Notes under the pieces: generated by a model
What the model was told of the DNA's origin: nothing
What the model saw: only the letters and a program-made list of their open reading frames with translations
Databases searched by the model: none
Origin: Paraburkholderia caffeinitolerans
GTDB lineage: Bacteria; Pseudomonadota; Gammaproteobacteria; Burkholderiales; Burkholderiaceae
Direction of reading: 5' to 3'
NCBI RefSeq assembly: GCF_902859945.1
Contig: NZ_CADIKL010000016.1
Span: 96,443 to 160,442, forward strand
Length of the DNA stretch: 64,000 nt
Made by a program: the position numbers and the translations under genes
Shown here: one piece after another, positions 25,794 through 33,812 of the stretch
How positions within the stretch are numbered: the stretch's first letter is position 1
Layout of the letters: every line of letters begins with the position of its first letter

Positions 25794-27185
25794 TCAAAAC
25801 AGCGGCGCCGAGCGCAGCGCATTCACTTCGCGCCCGGAAATCGGCGTGCCATGGTTGCCCCACGCGGTGCGGATATAGGTGACCACGGCGGCCACTTCCT
25901 CGTCGGAAAGCAATTGCGCGAACGGCGGCATGCCATAGGGCATCGGGTTCTTCTTCGTACCCGGCGCATAGCCGCCATTGAGCACCATGCGGATCGGGTT
26001 GACCGCCGAATTCATCTGGATCGACTGGTTATTCGCGAGCGGCGGGAAATGCGGCAGCTTTCCCTGGCCTTCGGATGCGTGGCATTCGGCGCACTGAGCG
26101 TCGTAAATCTTCTTGCCGAGCGGCGAGAGACGGTTGGCTTCCTCGGTCACGAACTGGCTCTTGGGCGACTTGTCGACTTCGCCTGAGTGGCCCGGCAGCG
26201 ACTTCAGATAGACAGCCACGGCGCGCACGTCGTCTTCGGTGAGGTACTGGAAGCTGTCGTAGACGACCTCGGCCATCGGCCCGTACACCGCGCCGCGATT
26301 GGAGACGCCCGCGTGCAGCAGATCGACGATGTCGTCGATGCTCCAGTCGCCGAGACCCGCTTCCTTGTTCGAGGTGAGCGAGGGCGCGTACCAGTTCTGC
26401 AGCGGGATCAGGCCGCCCTGGAATTCCTTGGAGGCGGTATTGCCGCCGAGCGCGTTGATCTCCGTGTGGCACATCGTGCAATGCCCGAGACCTTCCACCA
26501 GATACGCGCCGCGATTCCATTCCACCGACTGCTTCGGATCGGGCTTGAACTCGCCGGCGCGGAAGAACAGCGCGCGCCAGCCGATCAGTAGCTGGCGCTG
26601 GTTATACGGAAAGCGCAGCGTATGCGCGCGATTGGGCTGATTGACCGCGGGCGTGGAAAGCAGATACGCGTAGATCGCATCGGAGTCGGCGCGCGTGACC
26701 TTGGTGTACGACGCGAACGGCATCGCGGGGTAGAGCAGCGTGCCGTCGCGCGACTTGCCCTCGTGCAGCATGCGGTAGAACTCGTCGGCGCTCCATGCGC
26801 CGATACCGTATTGCTTGTCCGACGAGATGTTCGGCGTATAGAGCGTGCCGAACGGCGTTTCCATCGGGCGGCCGCCACCGAACATCTTCTGCGAAGGCAC
26901 CGTGTGGCACGCGACGCAGTCGCCCGCGCGCGCAAGATATTCGCCGCGCACCAGCAACTCGGCATTGCTTGCCACCGGCTTGGCGTTGGCCGTTGCCGTG
27001 GCGGCGGCAGCGCTTGCCGCATCCGCCGAATTGGCCGCGGGCGCGCCGCTTTGCGCATGCGTGAGCGCGGTGCCGGCGCACAAAAGCGTGGCGCTCAGCG
27101 CCAGGGTGCGGGTGACGCGCGCGGCCAGCGTGGGCGTCGACGGCATGGCCGGCATCGTTGGAAGGAGGGATCGAAGTTTGCGCAC
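25794..27185 (-). CDS. Secreted tri-haem cytochrome c
   Basis: The protein of about 463 residues has a signal peptide and three haem c motifs: CVACH at 90-94, CTMCH near 237 and CAECH near 358. The three-domain layout is that of the cytochrome subunit of membrane alcohol and gluconate dehydrogenases, with the typical first-domain FGGGRPMETPFGTLYTPNIS. No dehydrogenase gene is nearby, so here it may feed electrons to the ba3-like oxidase. The GTG at 27185, preceded by GAGG, is my choice; the first ATG at 27155 lacks a ribosome site. It starts 13 bp after the upstream cytochrome gene. Confidence 0.88.
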   Translation of the reverse strand: MRKLRSLLPTMPAMPSTPTLAARVTRTLALSATLLCAGTALTHAQSGAPAANSADAASAAAATATANAKPVASNAELLVRGEYLARAGDCVACHTVPSQKMFGGGRPMETPFGTLYTPNISSDKQYGIGAWSADEFYRMLHEGKSRDGTLLYPAMPFASYTKVTRADSDAIYAYLLSTPAVNQPNRAHTLRFPYNQRQLLIGWRALFFRAGEFKPDPKQSVEWNRGAYLVEGLGHCTMCHTEINALGGNTASKEFQGGLIPLQNWYAPSLTSNKEAGLGDWSIDDIVDLLHAGVSNRGAVYGPMAEVVYDSFQYLTEDDVRAVAVYLKSLPGHSGEVDKSPKSQFVTEEANRLSPLGKKIYDAQCAECHASEGQGKLPHFPPLANNQSIQMNSAVNPIRMVLNGGYAPGTKKNPMPYGMPPFAQLLSDEEVAAVVTYIRTAWGNHGTPISGREVNALRSAPLF

Positions 27186-27198
27186 GTCGAGGCCTCGG

Positions 27199-27906
27199 CT
27201 AGTTGTGGGCGCTGCCGCATGCGAGCGGCAAGGGCGCGGGCGCGGCGGGCGCTGGGTGGGCGGGCGCGGGCTGCGACGCGAGCCACGCGGCGATGGCCGT
27301 GATGTCGCGTTCGGCGAGGTGTGAGGCAATGTCGTGCATGCAGTCCGGGCTGGCGGCGCGGCGCGTGCCATAACGGAATGCGCCTAGCTGCGCGCTGATG
27401 TAGTCCGCGTGCAAGCCCACGAGGCCAGGAATGGCGGGCTGCATGCCGGTGAGCGAAGCGCCGTGACAGGCCGCGCACGCGGGCACGTTGCGATTGGGCG
27501 CGCCGTTCATGACGAGCGATTTGCCGAGCGCGAGCGTGGCCGCATCGACTTTAGGCGTGGCAGGCGGCGGGTAAGGCGGGCGCTCGTGTGCGAAGAACTC
27601 GGCCATCTGCTTGAGATACGCATCGGGCAGATACGCGAGCAGATAGTTCATCGGCGGATAGCTGCGGCCGCCGTCGCGAAATGCGATGAGCTGGTTGTAG
27701 AGATAGCCGGCGGGCTTGCCGGCGAGGCGCGGAAAGTAGTCGTTGTCGGTGCCTTCGCCGTGCGCGCCATGACATGCGGCGCAGCCCATCACACGGGCTT
27801 GCATCGTGTCAGGCGCGGGTTCCGCGGGCGGGGCCGCGAACGACGCAGCGCATGGCAGCGCGAATGCCACGGCGCAGAGGACAACGCGGACGATGCGGTT
27901 TCTCAA
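27199..27906 (-). CDS. Di-haem cytochrome c4-like protein
   Basis: The protein of about 235 residues has a signal peptide (VRVVLCAVAFALPCAASFA) and two haem c motifs, CAACH at 42-46 and CAACH at 144-148. These lie in two similar domains, the plan of cytochrome c4. The TTG at 27906 was chosen because GAGGGA precedes it by about 5 nt and the signal peptide begins there. It is the first gene of the oxidase operon. Likely role: periplasmic electron carrier between the quinol-oxidising complex and the oxidase. Confidence 0.85.
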   Translation of the reverse strand: MRNRIVRVVLCAVAFALPCAASFAAPPAEPAPDTMQARVMGCAACHGAHGEGTDNDYFPRLAGKPAGYLYNQLIAFRDGGRSYPPMNYLLAYLPDAYLKQMAEFFAHERPPYPPPATPKVDAATLALGKSLVMNGAPNRNVPACAACHGASLTGMQPAIPGLVGLHADYISAQLGAFRYGTRRAASPDCMHDIASHLAERDITAIAAWLASQPAPAHPAPAAPAPLPLACGSAHN

Positions 27907-28329
27907 TGATTCCCTCGTTGCGGATTGTGGACGGCATGTACGGCACAAGCGCGATGCGATTCGATATCAGTTGAGGCGTCGACCGTGGAGTGACTTGCAT
28001 TCCGGCCCGCATCCTCTTGGGGGACATTATCGTAAAAAAACGCAATCTGTCGAGTGAACGTGTACAAATTATTTACAGCGGTTTCTTCAGACGGCCTTTG
28101 TATAAGAATGTTTGCTAACGCATCGATTATTTGGGTGCATTGCGGCATACATCGATAAATATGGAATCCAAATTAATTTGTGCAAGTGCTTTCTTTCTGG
28201 AGAGACGCTTGCGAGTTTGATGGGTATGCCGATTGCCGTGCCGGCACACCCGGTTGTCCGATGTCTTTGGGGTGCCGGCGAACCGGGCGAATCCCCGCTG
28301 CTGAACGGGGCACGGAAGCAGGCGCCTAG
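27907..28329. other. Intergenic region between the oxidase operon and the FadR-type gene
   Basis: No gene was found. The left part (27950-28170) is AT-rich and must hold the promoter of the long oxidase operon. The right part (28230-28320) is GC-rich with several short stems, for example GTGCCGGCAC at 28237-28246 and CCCCG/CGGGG at 28293-28310. It resembles no riboswitch family that I can defend. Confidence 0.45.
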
Positions 28330-28348
28330 TTGTCTGACGACGTATAAT
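28330..28348 (+). promoter_or_regulatory. GntR/FadR-type operator next to a TATAAT box
   Basis: TTGTCTGACGA at 28330-28340 fits the FCD-type GntR operator form T-N-GTC-N-GAC-N-A, a partial palindrome around GTCTGAC. TATAAT follows at 28343-28348 and the regulator's ATG is 32 bp further on. The operator would cover the spacer of the regulator's own promoter, so negative autoregulation is likely. Inference from spacing and symmetry. Confidence 0.5.
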
Positions 28349-28379
28349 GAAACACTATTCGCATTCGAAGGAGAGGACG

Positions 28380-29108
28380 ATGGCCGAGTCGAGCGCCGCG
28401 CCCATACCCGCCCGCAGTCGCAATCTTGCGGAGCAGGCCGTCAATTACATCAACGAGCAGATCGCTTCGCGCACGTTGAAGCCCGGCGACAAGCTGCCGA
28501 CCGAAAGCAGTCTCATGAGCACACTGGGCGTGAGCCGCACCGTGGTGCGCGAGGCCATCTCGCGGCTGCAGGCCATGTCGGTGATCGAAACGCGCCATGG
28601 CATCGGCAGCTTCGTGCTGGAGCCGCGCCGCGAGCCGCTCGATCTCGAAGTCGTGCCCGCGAGCACGCTCAACGATCTGCTCTCGGTGCTGGAGTTGCGC
28701 ATCAGCCTGGAAACGGAGTGCGCAGGACTCGCGGCGCAGCGCGCGAGCGAGCGCGACATTGCGAATATCCGCGCGGCGCTCGATGCGATTTCGGCGGCTA
28801 CCCGCCCCGGCGGCGACGGCGCGGGCGCCGATCTGCAATTCCATGTCTCGGTGGCGCGCGCCACCGGCAATCGTTATTTCGTCGACATCCTCACGCAGAT
28901 GGGCGCGGCGCTGATTCCGCGCCATCGCATCGATTCGGCCGGTATCGCGCACAGCGATCCCAAGGCTTACGCCGAGCTCGTGAACCGCGAGCACGAGAGC
29001 ATTTTCGACGCCATCGCAAGACACGATTCGGAAAGCGCGCGCGCTGCAATGCGCATGCATTTGTCGAGCAGCCGGGAGCGGCTGCGGCGGGCGGCGGAAG
29101 GGGCTTGA
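28380..29108 (+). CDS. FadR-family GntR transcriptional regulator (FCD domain)
   Basis: The 242-residue protein has a GntR winged helix at about 15-80 (NYINEQIASRTLKPGDKLP, LGVSRTVVREAISRL, TRHGIGSFVL). An all-helical FCD ligand domain follows, with the metal-binding His residues in FHVSVARATGN and in the NREHESIF segment, and a third His in MRMHLSSSRE. Such proteins sense small carboxylates. A GAAGGAGAGG site precedes ATG 28380, and a candidate operator lies in its own promoter. No catabolic operon adjoins it directly; the divergent oxidase operon is a possible second target. Converges with the H-NS-like gene. Confidence 0.9.
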   Translation: MAESSAAPIPARSRNLAEQAVNYINEQIASRTLKPGDKLPTESSLMSTLGVSRTVVREAISRLQAMSVIETRHGIGSFVLEPRREPLDLEVVPASTLNDLLSVLELRISLETECAGLAAQRASERDIANIRAALDAISAATRPGGDGAGADLQFHVSVARATGNRYFVDILTQMGAALIPRHRIDSAGIAHSDPKAYAELVNREHESIFDAIARHDSESARAAMRMHLSSSRERLRRAAEGA

Positions 29109-29117
29109 TAGCGTGCG

Positions 29118-29393
29118 TCAATGTCCGGCGGAGTCGCCGAACAGATCGAAGTTGGCCTGATCGGGGGCTTGCGCCGCGGCGCCGTCGGGTGCGTCCGGGC
29201 GCTTGCGCCGTGGACTCCGTAGTGGTCTCTTTTGCTGGCGCGCCTTGCCGAACAAATCCTCCGGCGTGAAGCCGAATTCGGCGATGGCGGCGCGCGCGGC
29301 CGCAAGCGCTTCTTGAGCCGCCTCCGCGCGCATCGCTTCGATGCGCGCGTCCAGGGCGCGTTTTTCGGCGAGCAACTCGAGGTAGGTAGCCAT
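29118..29393 (-). CDS. H-NS-like oligomerisation domain protein lacking the DNA-binding domain
   Basis: The 91-residue protein starts with the coiled-coil N-terminus of Burkholderia H-NS-family proteins (TYLELLAEKRALDARIEAM, then AIAEFGFTPEDLF). A basic patch (KARQQKRPLRSPRRKRP) and an acidic tail follow. Normal family members go on for about 10-40 residues with a YRDP..G.TWSGRG.AP.W DNA-contact motif, which is absent. No frameshift remnant was seen in the next 90 bp. It may act as a dominant partner or antagonist of full-length H-NS, as truncated H-NST proteins do, or bind DNA weakly through the basic patch. Converges with the FadR-type gene (9 bp apart). Confidence 0.7.
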   Translation of the reverse strand: MATYLELLAEKRALDARIEAMRAEAAQEALAAARAAIAEFGFTPEDLFGKARQQKRPLRSPRRKRPDAPDGAAAQAPDQANFDLFGDSAGH

Positions 29394-29515
29394 CTGCGGT
29401 CTTTTCGAATGGAGTGAAGGAAGCGGTAGATTTTACGTCAAGCGCCGCGCGCCGTGCGAGGCATGGAGCTTGCTGAACGCATCGCCTTTCGTGCTCACTC
29501 CATTGGACTTCCCGC

Positions 29516-30607
29516 ATGATTGCATTGCGTTTGCTGTCCCGGCGGCGGCTCGTCGCCGCTGCATTGTGTCCGCTCTTCATGACATCTGGCTGCGCCTGGT
29601 TCGGTCCGCATCTGCTGCGCACCGATCAGGTTGATTACGAACGCGCGCTCGGCGACGCGAAAAAACGCGAGATGCTCGCGACCGTCGTTGGCCTGCGCTT
29701 CGGCGATTCGCCCTCGTTCGTGGCGGTGAGCCAGATCATCGCCTCATACACGTTCGAAGCGAGCGCGGGCGTGCTCGCCGAAGGCGGGTCGAGCGCGGCG
29801 GGCACGAGCTTCGGCCAGGCGAGCGCGGGCGCTTCGTATTCGAATCACCCGACCTTCACGTTCGTGCCGACCACGGGCGAGGCGCTCGCCACCGGCTATA
29901 TCCGCCCGCTGCCGACCGAATTGCTGCTGCCGCTTGCCGATAGCGGCGTGCCCATCGACCTGCTGCTGCGCCTTTCGGTGCAATCAATTGGCGGGCTGCA
30001 GAATGCCGCGCCGCTAGGCGGTCCCGAGAGCGATGGGAACCCCGGCTTCTTTGCGCTGCTGCGCGCGCTGCGCCGCCTGCAACTCGCGGGGCAGCTCACC
30101 GTGAACTACAAGCAGGCCGCGCCCGACCATCCGGCGCGCGTGACGATGACGCTCGGCAGCGACGACGCGCCGCCCGGCACCGCTACCGATCTCGCCGAAG
30201 TACGCCGCCTGCTGCGGCTCTCGCCCGCCGTGCGCGAGTATGCGGTGGTGTACGGCCCCGCGTCGGGCAATGGCCGCGCCATCAACATGGTGACGCGATC
30301 GGTAATGGGCATCCTGACGAACCTCGGCGCACAGATTTCGGTGCCCGAAGACGACGTCAAGCGCGGCGCCACCGTGCCGACCGTGCACCTCGTCGGCGGC
30401 GAGACGCGGCCCACCATCGTTGTGCACGTGGACAAGAAGCCACCGCCCGATGCCTACGCCGCGGTCGTTTATCACGACGCCACCTTCTGGATCGACAACG
30501 ACGACTTCGATTCGAAGTACGCGTTGACGGTATTGCAGAACGTCATCGCGCTCGCGCAGGCCAATCAGGATCAGAAGGCGCCGATACTTACGGTGCCGGC
30601 GGGCTAG
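29516..30607 (+). CDS. Predicted lipoprotein of unknown function
   Basis: The 363-residue product has a basic N-terminus, a hydrophobic core and a lipobox (FMTSGC, Cys 26). It should be an outer- or inner-membrane lipoprotein. The mature part begins AWFGPHLLRTDQVDYERAL, has a Gly/Ser/Ala-rich stretch at about 85-110 and an alternating strand/helix pattern without known motifs. Many Burkholderia and related genomes encode similar proteins of this length, but I cannot name a family. It is flanked by the H-NS-like gene (divergent) and the cytochrome b561-like gene (convergent). Confidence 0.75.
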   Translation: MIALRLLSRRRLVAAALCPLFMTSGCAWFGPHLLRTDQVDYERALGDAKKREMLATVVGLRFGDSPSFVAVSQIIASYTFEASAGVLAEGGSSAAGTSFGQASAGASYSNHPTFTFVPTTGEALATGYIRPLPTELLLPLADSGVPIDLLLRLSVQSIGGLQNAAPLGGPESDGNPGFFALLRALRRLQLAGQLTVNYKQAAPDHPARVTMTLGSDDAPPGTATDLAEVRRLLRLSPAVREYAVVYGPASGNGRAINMVTRSVMGILTNLGAQISVPEDDVKRGATVPTVHLVGGETRPTIVVHVDKKPPPDAYAAVVYHDATFWIDNDDFDSKYALTVLQNVIALAQANQDQKAPILTVPAG

Positions 30608-30641
30608 GGCGATGCCGATATAAACAAGCGCGGGCGTGTGC

Positions 30642-31319
30642 TCACAGATACGCCGCAAGCAGCGTCGTCACGAGCGCGGCAGCCGCCATCAGCAGTGCCG
30701 CGAGCCAGAACGAGGCGCGCCGTGGCGCGTGCACCGTCGCGGGCAAGCGCTTCGCGCCCGTCACCATCGGGCCGAGCAGATTGTGGCGCTTGACGAGCGC
30801 ATAGACCGCGATCGCGCACACGTGCAGCACGACGGCCGCGGCCAGCGCGTCCCATCCATAGGCGTGGATCGCCGCGATTGCATTCGCGACGGCGGCGGGG
30901 ACGACTTCGGAGAGCGGGCCTTCGTCGGCGATATCGTTGTAGTCGTAGAGGCCGGAGAGCGTCTCGACGAGCAGCAGAGCGAGCAGCAACAGCACCATCC
31001 AGCCGCCCGCCGCGTTGTGGCCGACCTGCACGTCGGGCTCGCGGCGCGCGAGATGGCGCAAATGCCGCCACGCGGCCGCCGGCGTCGCGACAAAGCGGGC
31101 AAAGCGTGCGGTCTCGCTGCCGAAGCAGCCCCAGAGCAAGCGAAACAGCACGAGTGCGAGCAGCGTCTCGCCCGCGCGCACATGCAGTTGCAGCCAGTTC
31201 ATGCGCTGCGAGATATAAGCGATCGCCACCAGCAGGACGGTCAGCCAGTGAAAGAGCCGTACGGCCAGATCCCAAACTTGAACGCGGCGCGCGGGCGAAG
31301 CATGTGGTCCAGCATCCAT
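30642..31319 (-). CDS. Cytochrome b561-like membrane protein
   Basis: The 225-residue protein has four predicted membrane helices and the two-histidine haem b layout of bacterial b561/Ni-hydrogenase b-type subunits: RVQVWDLAVRLFHWLTVLLV near the start, LHVRAGETLLALVLFRLLWG in helix two, and AAAVVLHVCAIAVYAL near 180. It would carry electrons across or along the inner membrane. AGGGGA before ATG 31319 supports the start; the longer frame upstream is not homologous. It diverges from the TMEM175-type channel at 31408 over an 88-bp spacer. Confidence 0.85.
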   Translation of the reverse strand: MDAGPHASPARRVQVWDLAVRLFHWLTVLLVAIAYISQRMNWLQLHVRAGETLLALVLFRLLWGCFGSETARFARFVATPAAAWRHLRHLARREPDVQVGHNAAGGWMVLLLLALLLVETLSGLYDYNDIADEGPLSEVVPAAVANAIAAIHAYGWDALAAAVVLHVCAIAVYALVKRHNLLGPMVTGAKRLPATVHAPRRASFWLAALLMAAAALVTTLLAAYL

Positions 31320-31407
31320 GGCATTTCCCCTGCGTTGCGGCTCGCGTGCGAGGGCGCTTTCGGCCATACTTGCGCCAGCTTGACCCGACCCTCGAACTGC
31401 GAAGCCG

Positions 31408-32007
31408 ATGAACAAGAACCGACTTGAAGCGTTCAGCGATGGCGTGCTCGCCATCATCATCACCATCATGGTGCTGGAACTCAAGGTGCCGCACGGCGAG
31501 GACCTCGCGGCGCTCGTGCCGCTGTGGCCGACCGTGCTTAGCTATATTTTGAGCTTCGTTTACGTCGGCATCTATTGGAACAACCATCATCACATGCTGC
31601 ACGCCTCGAGCAGCGTGAACGGTACCGTGCTGTGGACGAATCTGCATCTGCTGTTCTGGCTTTCGCTGCTGCCGTTCACGACCGGGTGGATGGGCGAGAA
31701 CCATTTCGGGCGCTGGCCGACCATGCTCTACGGCTTGAATCTGCTGTGCTGCGGGGTGGCCTACGTGATTCTCCAGGGCGCACTGGTGCGCCATCACGGC
31801 GCGCAAAGCGCGCTCGCGCGGGCATTGCGGCACGACGTGAAGGGCAAGGCCTCGGTGGCCGGATATGTGCTGGGGATCATGCTGGCGGTGCTGGGGTGGC
31901 CGCATATCGGCACGCTGTTTTTTGCGGCGGTGGCGTTGCTGTGGTTCGTGCCGGACCGTCGCATGGAGCGGCTCGTGATGGCTGCGCACGAACCGCCGCA
32001 AGAATAA
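31408..32007 (+). CDS. TMEM175-type (DUF1211) potassium channel protein
   Basis: The 199-residue membrane protein opens with RLEAFSDGVLAIIITIMVLE, the RxxxFSD signature of the TMEM175/DUF1211 family in its first helix. Six helices are predicted in all, as in bacterial members that form tetrameric K+ channels. The loop with WNNHHHMLH after helix two is characteristic. It is transcribed alone and ends in a symmetric terminator shared with the convergent DUF4142 gene. Physiological role in bacteria is unclear. Confidence 0.9.
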   Translation: MNKNRLEAFSDGVLAIIITIMVLELKVPHGEDLAALVPLWPTVLSYILSFVYVGIYWNNHHHMLHASSSVNGTVLWTNLHLLFWLSLLPFTTGWMGENHFGRWPTMLYGLNLLCCGVAYVILQGALVRHHGAQSALARALRHDVKGKASVAGYVLGIMLAVLGWPHIGTLFFAAVALLWFVPDRRMERLVMAAHEPPQE

Positions 32008-32039
32008 AAAGCGGGCTCGGTGAAGACCGAGCCCGCTTT
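32008..32039. terminator. Bidirectional intrinsic terminator
   Basis: A perfect 14-bp stem (AAAGCGGGCTCGGT/ACCGAGCCCGCTTT) with loop GAAG follows the channel stop at once. A-rich and T-rich flanks on both sides allow termination of both convergent genes. Confidence 0.9.
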
Positions 32040-32074
32040 GTTTGCACTATGGGGCCAACTGCGGGCCTGGCCAA

Positions 32075-32695
32075 TCAACTGGCCATATGCTTGCGCTGTG
32101 CGAGTTCCTTCGCTTTGGCGATGTCGGCCTGAATCACGGGCAGGCCTTCGGTCGCAACCTTCTTCAGACCTGCATCGCGGCCTTGGGCAATTTCCGCCTG
32201 GAATGCCGATAGTGCTTTTTGCTGGCCGCCCAGCGCCACTTGCTCGATATACGCCTTGTCGAAGTCGGCGCCGCGCAAATTCTTGATGCTGTCGAGCACT
32301 GCAGTGTCCGGGTCGTTGCGCGGTACGTCCACGCCGCGCGGGCTTGCTGCGCGCATCGCGTTGGAGAGCTTCGCGTAGTCGGCGGCGATCTGCTCGGCAA
32401 AGGCCTTCACTTCGCGGTCGCTCGAACGCGAATCGGCAATGCGCGCGGCGTCGTGTTGCGTGGCGACGGTTTGCGTGCCGTCCGCGATGAACGCCTTGTC
32501 GGAACCATGAAGCTTTTCTCCGGCAGCCGCGTTGGTCGTTGCGGCCGTGCCGGTAGAGCTGGCCGCAGCAGCCGTGGCTGCATTAGTGGCGGTGGTGCCT
32601 GCGGGGGCCGTGGTCTGGGCTTGAGCGCCCAGCGAAAGGACAAGCAGGCCGGCAGCGGATGCGGTGGCGAGCGAAGCAAGCGAGAGGCGGGACAT
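32075..32695 (-). CDS. DUF4142 secreted protein
   Basis: The 206-residue protein has a signal peptide (ATASAAGLLVLSLGAQA, cut near AQA-QT) and a Thr/Ala-rich low-complexity linker at about 28-60. A four-helix DUF4142 domain follows, with DKAFIADGTQTVATQHDAARIA at its start and a second half FDKAYIEQVALGGQQKAL. The domain is ferritin-like in its helical pattern but lacks obvious metal ligands. Periplasmic location is expected. Such genes respond to stress in several proteobacteria; the molecular function is unknown. Confidence 0.88.
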   Translation of the reverse strand: MSRLSLASLATASAAGLLVLSLGAQAQTTAPAGTTATNAATAAAASSTGTAATTNAAAGEKLHGSDKAFIADGTQTVATQHDAARIADSRSSDREVKAFAEQIAADYAKLSNAMRAASPRGVDVPRNDPDTAVLDSIKNLRGADFDKAYIEQVALGGQQKALSAFQAEIAQGRDAGLKKVATEGLPVIQADIAKAKELAQRKHMAS

Positions 32696-33017
32696 ACGAA
32701 CTCCTTTCGTGAATTATCGGTTTCGCAAACGAGGCCCGGTGCAATGCGATGCGCATGTGCTGCACGAGACCACGTTCGCGACCGTTGTGCGAGTGTGTTG
32801 CGCAACGGTCTGATGAATTCTAGAAAGGCTGGGTACGTATAGGTGAAACCAGGTGAAACGATGGAGCCGCTTCTGTAACGGTTGGTAAAGGTGTTGGGAA
32901 TCGGGCGTTGGGAATCGGGCGTTGGGATTCGCGTGCGAATGACACGCGAATCATCGCGATGTCATAGGCATCGTGCAGACTCCGACGCTACATGTTCAAA
33001 GCAGGATCAAAGCCGAA
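32696..33017. other. Intergenic region with a short tandem repeat and palindrome
   Basis: No gene. GTTGGGAATCGGGC is repeated in tandem at 32893-32906 and 32907-32920 with a partial third copy from 32921. It runs into a perfect 9-bp inverted repeat, ATTCGCGTG/CACGCGAAT, at 32927-32935 and 32943-32951. The region separates the DUF4142 promoter from the end of tssL. The palindrome could end or modulate transcripts or be a protein site. Confidence 0.55.
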
Positions 33018-33812
33018 TCAAGGCAGCGAAATCGTGAGATTGGCCGATTGCGGCCCGAGCTTGACGATGTTCGTATAAGGCGTGAGCGCGCGCACCGTGC
33101 TGTCACGCAGCCAGGTGTTGAGCCCCGTCCACGCGAGAATGCCGACGAGCGCGAACACGGCGCCGATGGCCCAGAGCGGCACTTCGCGCTTGAGGCGGTG
33201 CACGACGAGATCGGGCAGCCCCCAGTGCGGTGCGAACGCGGCGCGCTTGCCCTTCATGTGAGCGATCTCGTCGCCGATGCGCGCCGTGAGGTACGCGAGC
33301 TTCTCGGGACCTTCGAGCATGTACTTGCCCTGGAAGCCCAGCAGCAGACACATGTGAAAGACCTCGAGCGATTGCAGCCGCGCCGCGCCCTGGGCGCGGC
33401 ATTCCTCGAGGTACTGGAAGAACTTCTCGCCCGCGAGCTGCTCGCCGAACAGCGCAAGCTGCAGCGGCCTGCGCTCCCAGTCCGAGCGGATCTTAAACTG
33501 CGAGGAGAGCACCGACTCGTCCACGGCCGCGCAGAACGCGAACTTTGCGGCGTAAATATCTTCGGCCGCGATATTGAGCTTCTTCGCACCACGCTCGAAG
33601 TCGCCGAGAAACTGCTGCACGCGCGTCCCGAAGTCGTCTGCGCTGCCGGGCTCGCGGCCGCTCTTCAGCAGGAACAGCATGAAGAAGCCGTCGTACAACA
33701 GATCGAGCAGCGAGCGCGCCTGGTACGCAGGCTCGTTCATAGGCATCGCGGGCGTGGGCGAGGCGGATGGCGGCGGCGTCGCGCCGCCGAACAGGGAAGG
33801 CGCGTTCGTCAT
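33018..33812 (-). CDS. tssL: T6SS inner-membrane protein TssL (IcmH/DotU)
   Basis: The 264-residue protein has a cytoplasmic helical DotU domain (SLLDLLYDGFFMLFLLKSGR, FAFCAAVDESVLSSQF, LEVFHMCLLLGFQGKY) and one C-terminal membrane helix (VPLWAIGAVFALVGILAW) followed by a short periplasmic tail. There is no OmpA-type peptidoglycan-binding extension, so that role may be filled by the separate OmpA protein at 47247. TssL, TssM and TssJ form the membrane complex. Its start overlaps the tssK stop by 4 bp. Confidence 0.95.
   Translation of the reverse strand: MTNAPSLFGGATPPPSASPTPAMPMNEPAYQARSLLDLLYDGFFMLFLLKSGREPGSADDFGTRVQQFLGDFERGAKKLNIAAEDIYAAKFAFCAAVDESVLSSQFKIRSDWERRPLQLALFGEQLAGEKFFQYLEECRAQGAARLQSLEVFHMCLLLGFQGKYMLEGPEKLAYLTARIGDEIAHMKGKRAAFAPHWGLPDLVVHRLKREVPLWAIGAVFALVGILAWTGLNTWLRDSTVRALTPYTNIVKLGPQSANLTISLP

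Noticed and set aside
28180..28330. GC-rich stem-loops before the FadR-type gene, at first sight like a cobalamin riboswitch
   Set aside because: CGGGCGAATCCCCGCTGCTG resembles part of the B12 core, but the conserved GCCACTG end and the other boxes are missing and the downstream gene is a regulator.
28112..29269. Plus-strand frame of 385 codons overlapping the FadR-type gene
   Set aside because: Out of frame with the HTH and FCD motifs; the product is low-complexity Arg/Ala.
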